Positions 56,366 through 63,833 are shown, numbered from the stretch's first letter. The stretch: 64,000 nt of DNA from a virus (IMGVR_UViG_3300025096_000008:23183-87182), one strand, 5' to 3'. The notes: generated by a model not told the origin, from the letters alone. Numbers and translations are program-made.

Positions 56366-56543
56366 GTTCAGTTATATCTCGGAAAACTCAGAGCTAAATT
56401 ACAAGAATATCATGTTCCTTGGTGAAGAGTGGAGCTATCCCGAAGGTGGCTTCGCTGTAAGAAATTATAAAGTTTTAATACTTGGAGAAATTTCGCCTGT
56501 CACAATAGACAAGAGCCTAGTTAGGTATATGACACCTGTGTAG
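56343..56543 (+). CDS. Barrel-like protein
   Basis: 66 residues; MKKGNIYKFSYIS and NYKVLILGEISP. Remote member of the family. Confidence 0.55.
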   Translation: MKKGNIYKFSYISENSELNYKNIMFLGEEWSYPEGGFAVRNYKVLILGEISPVTIDKSLVRYMTPV

Positions 56544-56576
56544 GTGTGTAAGAAGAACAGGGAGCACCATGGCACA

Positions 56577-56810
56577 ATGGGAAATGAAGAAGATACATAT
56601 ATTACTATAAATGATGTGAGACCTGGTGATTTCGTATGTATTGTTCCACGAACATGGTGGTCTGCTCTTCGTGGAGAATATAAGATCGAATTCGGTACCA
56701 TAGTATCAAAGCCGGAAGATCTAAGGGGTGGTGTAAGAGTGTATTCATCTTCCAGAGGAACATGGATTGTTTTCCCACACCAGTGGTATTTTAGGAAGTT
56801 AGACACATGA
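56577..56810 (+). CDS. GDLV-type barrel family protein
   Basis: 77 residues from ATG 56577 (GTG 56544 possible); VRPGDFVCIVPRTW, FGTIVSK and TWIVFPHQWYF. Confidence 0.6.
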   Translation: MGNEEDTYITINDVRPGDFVCIVPRTWWSALRGEYKIEFGTIVSKPEDLRGGVRVYSSSRGTWIVFPHQWYFRKLDT

Positions 56811-57019
56811 AAACAGGCGATTTAGTGGAGTGGGATGGTTTATTTACTGAGTATGGTAAGACATATATGTCTAAACAATATCTCGGGCTTGGAATCATAA
56901 TTGACGATACTAGCTATCGAGAAACTGTCATTGTCCAGTGGCTTAATTCTGGGTGGAAGCTTCGCTGCGTAAAGGAGTCTCTCAGGATAGCGACTAAAGA
57001 ACAGCAAGACTTCCTGTAG
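56807..57019 (+). CDS. GDLV barrel family protein
   Basis: 70 residues; MKTGDLVEWDGL, LGLGIIID and VIVQWLNSGW. ATGA overlap with the gene before. Confidence 0.65.
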   Translation: MKTGDLVEWDGLFTEYGKTYMSKQYLGLGIIIDDTSYRETVIVQWLNSGWKLRCVKESLRIATKEQQDFL

Positions 57020-57039
57020 AAAGATAGTTGATTTATTTT

Positions 57040-57068
57040 TTGACTTTTCTCGAACATTCTGATAATAT
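57040..57068 (+). promoter_or_regulatory. Sigma70-like promoter
   Basis: TTGACT (57040-57045), 17 bases, TAATAT (57063-57068). Confidence 0.6.
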
Positions 57069-57073
57069 AACAT

Positions 57074-58003
57074 ATGGAGGATTCCTTGACAGATGTGAGC
57101 CAAAGATTTAAGGACTATGGTGAAGAGCATTGCTGGCAGTATGAAATCCGTCTTCGGAATCTAGAAGAGGATATATCGCTAGCTGGGCTTAAGCCAGGAG
57201 ATGCTGAGTCTCTTCATGTTTCCGATTTCAAATTTGAATATGTTGATAAGTCGGAAAAAGATAAGTGTGCAGAGATAAGTGACTTCATAAAGAAGCACGA
57301 ATGGCTCGGCAAGCTTCCGAACCGTCCTACACAACGATTTACAGCCCGGCTCAAGGAAGGTAATGTCCTTGCTGGGGTTATCATTATGGCTGTTCCAAAT
57401 ACCTTCTCTCACCTCCTTGGGAAAGAGAATATCGGCATCGAAAAGTTAATCTCTCGTGGCGCCTGTATATCATGGTCGCCTAAGAGCCTAGGTTCTTGGC
57501 TCGTAACGAAGTCTATCAAGTGGATGGTACAGAATACTGATTTTCGATACTTCACAGCATACTCCGATCCGGAAGCAAAAGAATTAGGGACAATCTATCA
57601 AGCTTGTAACTTTATTTATCTTGGCAAAGGCTCCGGAGTAGCAAAGCAGTATTTCGATCCGGAGAATCCCAAGCAGGGGTGGTTCAGCGGCAGAGAATTC
57701 AGGAAGAAATCAAAGTATTATAGATATGCCAAGGAGGTGGGTATCAGCAAAGAACAATGGGCACTATGGATGAAGAAGTATAGCCCAGACTGGACATTGG
57801 TTCCTCCAGCGGTAAAGACTATGGTAAAGGAAAGAGAGAGAGTGTATCGAGACAGTTGCCATGTTCGAGAGGTAGTTTCGAAGCATAAATATTGTTATAT
57901 CCTCGGGAAAACAAAAGCCGAGACAAAGAGCTTGAGAAAATTATTTATCGAGAAAAATCCAGATAAAATTAACCTTCCTTATCCTAAGAATCGTGGAGAG
58001 TGA
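57074..58003 (+). CDS. Mom-like GNAT protein
   Basis: The 309-residue protein has LISRGACISWSPKSLGSWLV, then FRYFTAYSDPEAKELGTIYQ and ACNFIYLGKG. This matches the core of Mom, the phage Mu enzyme that modifies adenine (A/S-x-S-D-P-x-x-x-x-x-G-T-I-Y-Q-A). Mom protects phage DNA from restriction. A dedicated promoter precedes it. ATG 57074 lies at the expected transcription start; TTG 57086, with GGAGG five bases before it, may be the real start. Confidence 0.68.
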   Translation: MEDSLTDVSQRFKDYGEEHCWQYEIRLRNLEEDISLAGLKPGDAESLHVSDFKFEYVDKSEKDKCAEISDFIKKHEWLGKLPNRPTQRFTARLKEGNVLAGVIIMAVPNTFSHLLGKENIGIEKLISRGACISWSPKSLGSWLVTKSIKWMVQNTDFRYFTAYSDPEAKELGTIYQACNFIYLGKGSGVAKQYFDPENPKQGWFSGREFRKKSKYYRYAKEVGISKEQWALWMKKYSPDWTLVPPAVKTMVKERERVYRDSCHVREVVSKHKYCYILGKTKAETKSLRKLFIEKNPDKINLPYPKNRGE

Positions 58004-58005
58004 GA

Positions 58006-58194
58006 ATGAAAAGCGGTGATTTAGTAAAGTGTAGAGATGACGAAAACTACCTTTTTGGAATGGGCTTGGTTGTCAAAGAAGAGACAAGAATGGTTAAGGT
58101 GCTATGGCTCTCTGGGTTCGCCGATGATGGCTTCGGCAGAATTGATGATCCGGCTGACTGGAACTGGAAATGCAACCTGGAGCTAGCGAAATGA
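58006..58194 (+). CDS. GDLV barrel family protein
   Basis: 62 residues from ATG 58006 behind GGAGAG; MKSGDLVKCRDD, GMGLVVK and VKVLWLSGF. Confidence 0.65.
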   Translation: MKSGDLVKCRDDENYLFGMGLVVKEETRMVKVLWLSGFADDGFGRIDDPADWNWKCNLELAK

Positions 58195-58385
58195 AAAAGC
58201 AGAAAAAGAAAAAGCAGAAAAAGAAAAAGCGGAAGAAAAGGAAGAGGAAAATGAAAAACAGAAATCTCCTTGTTAAGAATATGATCTGTAAACCAAAGAA
58301 CAGTGGAGCACATAAAGATAAGAAGAAAGAGGCTAGCAAAAAGGAGTGTCGTAGTAAACCTACGAGCCATAGCCAGGGAGAATAA
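58191..58385 (+). CDS. Lysine-rich repeat protein
   Basis: 64 residues, about half Lys or Arg, with an imperfect 18-base repeat at the start of the gene coding K-K-Q-K-K-K. ATGA overlap. It could bind nucleic acid. Simple composition makes it a weaker gene. Confidence 0.5.
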   Translation: MKKQKKKKQKKKKRKKRKRKMKNRNLLVKNMICKPKNSGAHKDKKKEASKKECRSKPTSHSQGE

Positions 58386-58397
58386 GCTATTGCCCAT

Positions 58398-58406
58398 CTA
58401 TTTATA
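58398..58406 (+). promoter_or_regulatory. Candidate late-promoter motif CTATTTATA upstream of tRNA-Ala
   Basis: It ends 7 bases before the tRNA's first base, a normal -10 to start distance. Confidence 0.6.
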
Positions 58407-58413
58407 TGTGTAT

Positions 58414-58489
58414 GGGGCTATAGCTCAGTTGGGAGAGCACTTGCATGGCATGCAAGAGGTCATCGGTTCGAACCCGATTAGCTCCACCA
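58414..58489 (+). tRNA. tRNA-Ala (anticodon GGC)
   Basis: Acceptor GGGGCTA/TAGCTCC, D arm AGCTC...GAGC, anticodon stem CTTGC/GCAAG with loop ATGGCAT, T arm ATCGG TTCGAAC CCGAT and encoded CCA. All arms pair, with one G-T in the acceptor. Confidence 0.93.
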
Positions 58490-58504
58490 TACGGAGCTCT
58501 AAAG

Positions 58505-59155
58505 ATGAAAAAAATCCTACTGATATTATCTATGTTAATACTGCCGGCGACTGCCCATGCTTACGAAGGCTCATCGCTTGTAATTTCTGCTGAGGAAGCC
58601 TTTGATTCATTGTCCTCAACAGGAGAAGCAACACCAGAAGATACCGAAGATAAACTTAACTATTTCGGGCTGGGACTGACAGCGGGCTCGACTTCGGGGA
58701 TTGGGATCACAAACAAGTTCCATTCAAACTATGGACTCGGCTACCAACTAACTGGTGGTATCTTTGGCACTCCCGGCGACTTCATCTTCGCCTCTGTTGG
58801 AACTCAGCTTACCTACACTTTCGGCAGTATCAAGAATGCGAGGATATATGGCATTACTGGTATCGGAAGCTTCTTGAACCGGACTGTTGAAGGGGAATGG
58901 GATAGGTGTGACTGGAACGAAGAAACTCAGATGGAAGAGAACTGTATTCACATACCAGAGGTAGTTTCCTATGGCGCCATCTTCAACTTTGGTGCTGGAC
59001 TTGGTATAGAATTGATTCTATGGGATACTATTGGACTTTCTTTCGACTTACCATTATCAACTTCCATTTCAATTGATAGCGGAATGTCCGGAGGATATGT
59101 AAATCTTCTCGGCTTCTTTCCGATACCAAATGCTTCTTTAGTGTACTATTTCTAA
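58505..59155 (+). CDS. Outer-membrane beta-barrel-like protein
   Basis: 216 residues from ATG 58505 behind CGGAG, with a signal peptide MKKILLILSMLILPATAHA cut before Y. The mature part has alternating hydrophobic strands (YFGLGLTAG, GYQLTGGIFG, YGAIFNFGAGLGIEL) and ends VYYF, the C-terminal aromatic that guides barrel assembly by BAM. It is late-adjacent and could alter the host surface, as with superinfection-exclusion proteins, but this is inference. Confidence 0.65.
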   Translation: MKKILLILSMLILPATAHAYEGSSLVISAEEAFDSLSSTGEATPEDTEDKLNYFGLGLTAGSTSGIGITNKFHSNYGLGYQLTGGIFGTPGDFIFASVGTQLTYTFGSIKNARIYGITGIGSFLNRTVEGEWDRCDWNEETQMEENCIHIPEVVSYGAIFNFGAGLGIELILWDTIGLSFDLPLSTSISIDSGMSGGYVNLLGFFPIPNASLVYYF

Positions 59156-59161
59156 CACAAT

Positions 59162-59170
59162 CTATTTATA
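59162..59170 (+). promoter_or_regulatory. Candidate late-promoter motif CTATTTATA
   Basis: Three bases before ATG 59174, no ribosome site between. Confidence 0.5.
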
Positions 59171-59173
59171 AAA

Positions 59174-59383
59174 ATGGTAAAGAAAAGAATCAACAGACTA
59201 ATATCTAAAGTTCTCTCGATCAACTGGTCGCATGGGGAGGTGAAGACAATGTATTTTCAAATAAAAGTGCAGGATACTACAGAAGAAGTGTCTGTAAAGG
59301 TAGGAGGTACCAGTTACGGTCCAATGAGTGTTACGGCTCAATCTGTGCCTAACAGTGTAAATTTCGTGGATATGGATGCCTAA
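59174..59383 (+). CDS. Small hypothetical protein
   Basis: 69 residues from ATG 59174 directly behind the motif, or 44 from ATG 59249, which has GGGGAGGTG before it and is equally likely. The common part is beta-rich (MYFQIKVQD, VSVKVGG). Confidence 0.5.
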   Translation: MVKKRINRLISKVLSINWSHGEVKTMYFQIKVQDTTEEVSVKVGGTSYGPMSVTAQSVPNSVNFVDMDA

Positions 59384-59406
59384 AAGCAAAATAGCAAATT
59401 AATATA

Positions 59407-59415
59407 CTATTTATA
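59407..59415 (+). promoter_or_regulatory. Candidate late-promoter motif CTATTTATA
   Basis: 69 bases before the tagged gene at 59485. Confidence 0.5.
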
Positions 59416-59484
59416 GTTGTAGTTGGAATAAGTAACACTAAAACGATCTCTTAAAAAGAGTATTTACAGTTAAAGGAGCTAAAG

Positions 59485-59814
59485 ATGAAAATAACAAAAA
59501 GCCAATTGAAGCAAATTGTCAAAGAAGAAATATCCCGAGTGTTTGATGAGAGCGATGTTCGAATCGATGAATTCGGCTTGGGAAGGTCTATCAAAGGTGC
59601 CGCAGCCTCGCTCAAGGCGAAAGGCATGGATATGGTCAAGGGAACCGGTAAGTTGGCTCAGACAACCCAGGCACAAAAACAGATTAAGATGATGGTTAAG
59701 GATATTATAAAATCCGGAGATACCCAAGAAGCAAAGTCGATGGCTAATCATTTGAAAGCATTGACAGACGAGCTGGCGGCTTTCGCTGGAAAAGACGACA
59801 TGCCTTATCAGTAG
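59485..59814 (+). CDS. Small tagged protein
   Basis: 109 residues behind AAAGGAG. MKITKSQLKQIVKEEISRV is an amphipathic N-terminal helix seen with small variations in many large phages; 59824 carries a close copy. The rest is a Lys/Ala-rich helical body. Candidate internal head protein. Confidence 0.6.
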   Translation: MKITKSQLKQIVKEEISRVFDESDVRIDEFGLGRSIKGAAASLKAKGMDMVKGTGKLAQTTQAQKQIKMMVKDIIKSGDTQEAKSMANHLKALTDELAAFAGKDDMPYQ

Positions 59815-59823
59815 GAGAAAAAA

Positions 59824-60297
59824 ATGAAAATAACAGAAAAAGTACTTCGTAAGATGATTAGAGAAGAAGTAGAGGTCGGCGAAACGGCTGAAGAAGCATA
59901 TGAAGCCAACTTGAACGATGAGAAAATCATCCGTTTTTTCGAAGAAGGTATTAACCAAGAAGAGCAGCTTGCAGAAATTAGCTCGCTGGATGAGGCGGCA
60001 TTACTAGCTCAGATCCCTAGGCTCGTTTCCGCTCTTAAGAGCAACAAAATGATTCAAGCTTTGATAGGTAAGATCGCAGAAGATCCTAAAGCTGCTGCTC
60101 AGTTTCTTTCCACTATGGCACAAATGGTCGGCATCGATACTGATAAGACTTTTACCGGTAGACAGAAATCAGTAGCTAAGAGCCTTGACAATACCACTCC
60201 CCAATCCGAGCCGGCGGCAGACGATAAAGACGGATTAGTTGAAGGCTTAATTAGAGAAGTGCTGAATGAAATATTCGGTAATAAAGATAAAAAATAA
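59824..60297 (+). CDS. Small tagged protein
   Basis: 157 residues behind AGGAG. MKITEKVLRKMIREEVEVGE matches the tag of 59485, and a related segment, GLIREVLNEIFG, occurs at the end. The body is acidic and helical. Same class as its neighbour. Confidence 0.6.
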   Translation: MKITEKVLRKMIREEVEVGETAEEAYEANLNDEKIIRFFEEGINQEEQLAEISSLDEAALLAQIPRLVSALKSNKMIQALIGKIAEDPKAAAQFLSTMAQMVGIDTDKTFTGRQKSVAKSLDNTTPQSEPAADDKDGLVEGLIREVLNEIFGNKDKK

Positions 60298-60324
60298 TAT
60301 TGTATAATGGAATAAATAATAGAT

Positions 60325-60360
60325 AAAAGAAAGGGTTTCGTCCGAAACCCTTTCTTTTTA
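60325..60360 (+). terminator. Rho-independent terminator
   Basis: AAAGAAAGGGTTTCG pairs with CGAAACCCTTTCTTT, with T after it. It ends the tagged-protein transcript. Confidence 0.92.
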
Positions 60361-60383
60361 TAATTAAGATTGGAGGTGATATT

Positions 60384-60551
60384 ATGGAAAAACATACTAC
60401 CGCTTTGGCAATCTCTTTCGGAGGTGCTCTGGTCGTAACTCTTGTTTGTGCATTCTTTTTTGGGGCGATTAATCATCCTGGACACTGTGGAGCTAGCAAT
60501 CCTAATGATTTAGACTACGATGCCTTGTTTTCTGATGCTGGGTATGAATAA
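60384..60551 (+). CDS. Small membrane protein
   Basis: 55 residues from ATG 60384 behind GGAGGTGA; one hydrophobic helix (ALVVTLVCAFFFGA) and an acidic end. It is similar in plan to 15014. Confidence 0.65.
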   Translation: MEKHTTALAISFGGALVVTLVCAFFFGAINHPGHCGASNPNDLDYDALFSDAGYE

Positions 60552-60554
60552 TCG

Positions 60555-61124
60555 ATGAGTGTGCTGGACGAGAAGGTTCTTGTGTTAGATAAGGGGTATC
60601 AGCCCGTACATGTCGTCAGTGCTAAAAATGCTATCTATCTGCTTTTCCGAGAGGTAGGCAAAGTTATCGATGAAGACTGGAATGTACACTCCCTAGAGGA
60701 GTGGATAGAGAAGAATAACGGCATTGAATGTGAGAAGCCGGTAAGAACTCCAAGATATAGTTTTCCAGTACCAAACATAGTTTTATTAAGATTTTATGTG
60801 AAAAAAAACCTTCCCATGCTTAAGTGCAATAAGAGCAACATTTGTCTGAGAGATAACTGGCGATGTGGATATTGCGATAAGAAAATGAGGGAGAGGGATT
60901 GTACAATTGATCACATTGTCCCTGTCTCACTCGGAGGTATAACGGAGTGGACAAATGTCGTAATCTCCTGTTCGAAATGCAACAATAGGAAAGGCAATCG
61001 GACAATAGAGGAATCTGGTTTGGAGCTTAAGACAGACATATATATCCCTAGTTGGTCAAAGCAAATTCTAAAAAGATACATTGGTAATGATAGCTATCAT
61101 CCATGGAAATCTTTCTTGAGGTAG
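60555..61124 (+). CDS. HNH endonuclease
   Basis: 189 residues. VLVLDKGYQPVHVVS is the start of a common bacterial HNH group; C-G-Y-C and C-S-K-C bind a structural zinc, and CTIDHIVPVSLGG plus NRKGNRT is the H-N-H core. It may be a selfish nuclease or act in packaging; no intron is evident. Confidence 0.85.
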   Translation: MSVLDEKVLVLDKGYQPVHVVSAKNAIYLLFREVGKVIDEDWNVHSLEEWIEKNNGIECEKPVRTPRYSFPVPNIVLLRFYVKKNLPMLKCNKSNICLRDNWRCGYCDKKMRERDCTIDHIVPVSLGGITEWTNVVISCSKCNNRKGNRTIEESGLELKTDIYIPSWSKQILKRYIGNDSYHPWKSFLR

Positions 61125-61140
61125 TTAGCTGCTGATTAGC

Positions 61141-61149
61141 CTACTTATT
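61141..61149 (+). promoter_or_regulatory. Candidate late-promoter motif CTACTTATT
   Basis: Four bases before ATG 61154, no ribosome site. Confidence 0.5.
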
Positions 61150-61153
61150 TTTG

Positions 61154-61402
61154 ATGAGAAACGGAGATTTAGTTGTTTTCAAGTATTTCAAAAATAGCTA
61201 TAAAAATGAAAACTATTTAGGTATAATAGTAAGCACCCAAACTGATATCTTGATTCCCACTGAATGGGGATATGATAAGGTGGATCTAGTTCTCGTTAAC
61301 TGGTTCGATCCAGAAGGCGCCGAGGATCTACCTTACCACACTATCGGGCTTAATGGAGAGAGGTGGTATCATAAGGGTCAATTTTACCTCGTAGGAGAAT
61401 AG
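61154..61402 (+). CDS. GDLV-type barrel family protein, leaderless start
   Basis: 82 residues; MRNGDLVVFKYF, YLGIIVS and VLVNWFDPEGAE. A CTACTTATT motif is directly upstream. Confidence 0.65.
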   Translation: MRNGDLVVFKYFKNSYKNENYLGIIVSTQTDILIPTEWGYDKVDLVLVNWFDPEGAEDLPYHTIGLNGERWYHKGQFYLVGE

Positions 61403-61403
61403 T

Positions 61404-61907
61404 ATGGCAGCATTTAAAGTAGGAGATTGGGTAATGGTAACTCCGTCTGCAGACTACCATTGGGAGTATTGGACAATTACCCACACAGAATTTGCCGGTG
61501 AGTATGCTGAGATTTTGGCTATTCAGCCAGATCAAGTAGATCCAAGTGTCGAGTATTATTATCTCAGGCTCAATGCACTTGGCACGGAGCAACCACTTGA
61601 AGCATGGTTCTTGCCTCGTCATGTAATTCTCGCCAAGAAGGCAGATGTCTATTCGAGCAATAACCTCAAGAAAGCCTGTGATGAACTACAGGAGTGGGAG
61701 ACCAAGAAGAGGAAGTTGGTCGATGATGCACTGAGACATGTCTTTGGAAATCCGAAGAAGGAAGTTCGACCACTACGGAAAAGGGTAGGATTGGCTAGCA
61801 GTGACGAGAGGAGTGCCGCCACACTTTTTGACGATGAGTGGGAAGAAGAAACAATAGAGATAGATATAAATCATATTGTGCCGGCAGACTACGAAGGCTG
61901 GGATTGA
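61404..61907 (+). CDS. Barrel family protein with helical tail
   Basis: 167 residues behind AGGAG; FKVGDWVMVTPS and YYYLRLNALGTEQ form the barrel, then a charged helix and an acidic end. Confidence 0.6.
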   Translation: MAAFKVGDWVMVTPSADYHWEYWTITHTEFAGEYAEILAIQPDQVDPSVEYYYLRLNALGTEQPLEAWFLPRHVILAKKADVYSSNNLKKACDELQEWETKKRKLVDDALRHVFGNPKKEVRPLRKRVGLASSDERSAATLFDDEWEEETIEIDINHIVPADYEGWD

Positions 61908-61908
61908 G

Positions 61909-62184
61909 ATGGAACTCAGTAAGGATACATCATATAAATCTGGCGACCTAGTTTATTGTGATGTCTTGGAAGTTGCCAAGCACGAATGGGAGTTTGGCAC
62001 AACTTATGGTAGGTTAAGAGGCATAGAATCTATCACAGATATGTGGCCGTGGATTATGTGTATTGTTATAGAGGTTCGAAAAACATTAAAGGTAGCAAAG
62101 CTCTATATTCCATTCCTCGGCATTACGATAAGGGCACCGTTTTCTGGTATTAGAGCTTACGAAGGGAGAGGTACAAAGGAATGA
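61909..62184 (+). CDS. GDLV barrel family protein
   Basis: 91 residues from ATG 61909; YKSGDLVYCDVLEV and WIMCIVIEVR. Overlaps the next start by 4 bases. Confidence 0.6.
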   Translation: MELSKDTSYKSGDLVYCDVLEVAKHEWEFGTTYGRLRGIESITDMWPWIMCIVIEVRKTLKVAKLYIPFLGITIRAPFSGIRAYEGRGTKE

Positions 62185-62804
62185 CAACAATTAAAAATGT
62201 AATGGCTGACTTGTTTGTAGAGCAGTTTAAAACAGCTATGAAAAAGAAGAAACATGCTTTCTTCGATTCTTACTTATCTTATAATCTGAACATTATTGGA
62301 GTAAGAAAGAAAAACAATTTATCTAATCAGTTCGACGATAACATAAATGTTATTTATCGAAACTCGGATAAAGAGTGGGAGGTATTTTCGGCGGCTGCTA
62401 CGACAGATCCAGGCAGGACGGCACTATTCAAGCCTCTAAGCAGAAAAGGGACCGCTATTTTGGTGCCTGGACAATACCGTGGCTCTCACAAGATAGACTT
62501 ACATGCCGGCAAATATACCGCCTTAAGGCAAAGCGGAGGAACGGTGAAGGTATGGCGAGACAATGATAAGGATAGTATATTAGATATGGACGACTCCAAG
62601 ATAGAAGAGGGTTATTTCGGGATAAACATCCATAGAGCGTCAAGGTATGGCGAAACAAGCTTGGTGAACTCTTACAGTGCTGGGTGTCAGGTATTTCAAA
62701 GTATTACTGACTTCAGAGAATTTATGGAGCTATGTGAGATGAGTGCTTCAAAGTTTTCGAACAAGTTTACATACACACTGTTAGAAGAAGGAGATTTTTC
62801 GTGA
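62181..62804 (+). CDS. YkuD-like (L,D-transpeptidase-like) protein
   Basis: The 207-residue protein has TTDPGRTALFKPLSRKGTAI, HKIDLHAGKYTAL, GINIHRAS and, 15 residues on, SAGCQVF. The order H...S-x-G-C is the active-site plan of YkuD L,D-transpeptidases (H-x14-17-S/T-H-G-C-h-N), with A for H. Related phage proteins exist. It could act on peptidoglycan. There is no signal peptide. Confidence 0.55.
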   Translation: MTTIKNVMADLFVEQFKTAMKKKKHAFFDSYLSYNLNIIGVRKKNNLSNQFDDNINVIYRNSDKEWEVFSAAATTDPGRTALFKPLSRKGTAILVPGQYRGSHKIDLHAGKYTALRQSGGTVKVWRDNDKDSILDMDDSKIEEGYFGINIHRASRYGETSLVNSYSAGCQVFQSITDFREFMELCEMSASKFSNKFTYTLLEEGDFS

Positions 62805-62995
62805 AAGAAATAAATACAAATCTATTAACACTTGAGAACATAGAATATCAAATTGCACTACAAGAATACACTGAAGCAAAGCAAGATATGGATAGAGAGA
62901 TTCCCACCAAGGACAGGCTAAAGAGAATTATAGTAGCAGCATCGAATTTGGCTAAAATTCGTAAAAAAATGCAAGATAACTCGCCACAAGCATAA
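62801..62995 (+). CDS. Small helical protein, GTG start
   Basis: 64 residues from GTG 62801 overlapping the previous stop, helical throughout. Function unknown. Confidence 0.55.
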   Translation: MKEINTNLLTLENIEYQIALQEYTEAKQDMDREIPTKDRLKRIIVAASNLAKIRKKMQDNSPQA

Positions 62996-63033
62996 AAACT
63001 TCGTTTTTCAGCTTAAAATAGGCACTCTCAAGA

Positions 63034-63042
63034 CTATTTATT
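63034..63042 (+). promoter_or_regulatory. Candidate late-promoter motif CTATTTATT
   Basis: Five bases before ATG 63048, no ribosome site; one of the best leaderless cases. Confidence 0.55.
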
Positions 63043-63047
63043 TTCGT

Positions 63048-63833
63048 ATGTCATATTTTTTTAAAGAATGGAAGAAACTCATCACTGAAAAGGCGGATCC
63101 GAAAGATATCGACCTTTCAAGCTTCGAAGTAAAGGACATTCTAAGTCCAGATGTCTGGGAAGATGATGATTTTATAAAATCCGAAGTAAAAAACAACCTT
63201 AAAACGATAGCAGAGGACTTTTTGGATGGCTTAGACATCAAAAAGAGCCTTATTGATGATATTGTCATTACTGGAAGTGGCGCCAACTACAATTGGAGCA
63301 AGTTTTCCGATGTTGACTTACATATTCTCTTAGATTTCTCGAAAATTGATGAAAATACCGATCTTGTGAAGAAAATGTTTGATAAAGCAAGAATAAATTG
63401 GAATAGAACCCACGATATCAATATTGGGAAGCACGAAGTCGAAATATATGCCCAAGACACGAATGAGCCACATGTTTCGACTGGTGTTTACTCTGTTTTA
63501 GACGATAAATGGGTAGTAAAGCCAAATAAGCTCCAAGTGACCCTACAAAAAGACGATATAAAGAAGAAAGCGGCACAACTAATGGAAGAAATCGACGAAA
63601 TAGAGAAAGAGGCTGCCAGTAGCCCAGGAAAAACATACGATTCTATCATTTCTTTGAAGAAGAAAATACAAAAAATGCGAAGATGTGGACTCGAAAAGGG
63701 AGGTGAGTTTTCGGTCGAGAACCTTGCTTTTAAAGTTCTTCGAAGAAATGGTTATTTACAAAAATTGAGTGATATGAAACTAACTGCTTACGATAGCCTG
63801 CTTAGTTTAGAGGAATTAGAGAAAGATGATTAA
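63048..63833 (+). CDS. Tagged nucleotidyltransferase (Pol-beta-like)
   Basis: The 261-residue protein opens MSYFFKEWKKLITE, matching the tags of 9880 and 36567. G76-S-G-A-N-Y-N-W-S-K-F-S-D88-V-D90-L-H is the G-S-x(n)-S-D-x-D metal motif of the nucleotidyltransferase superfamily; an acidic strand VEIYAQD follows. These enzymes add nucleotides to proteins, RNA or small molecules. The C-terminal part is helical. If packaged, it could be injected to modify a host target. Confidence 0.68.
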   Translation: MSYFFKEWKKLITEKADPKDIDLSSFEVKDILSPDVWEDDDFIKSEVKNNLKTIAEDFLDGLDIKKSLIDDIVITGSGANYNWSKFSDVDLHILLDFSKIDENTDLVKKMFDKARINWNRTHDINIGKHEVEIYAQDTNEPHVSTGVYSVLDDKWVVKPNKLQVTLQKDDIKKKAAQLMEEIDEIEKEAASSPGKTYDSIISLKKKIQKMRRCGLEKGGEFSVENLAFKVLRRNGYLQKLSDMKLTAYDSLLSLEELEKDD

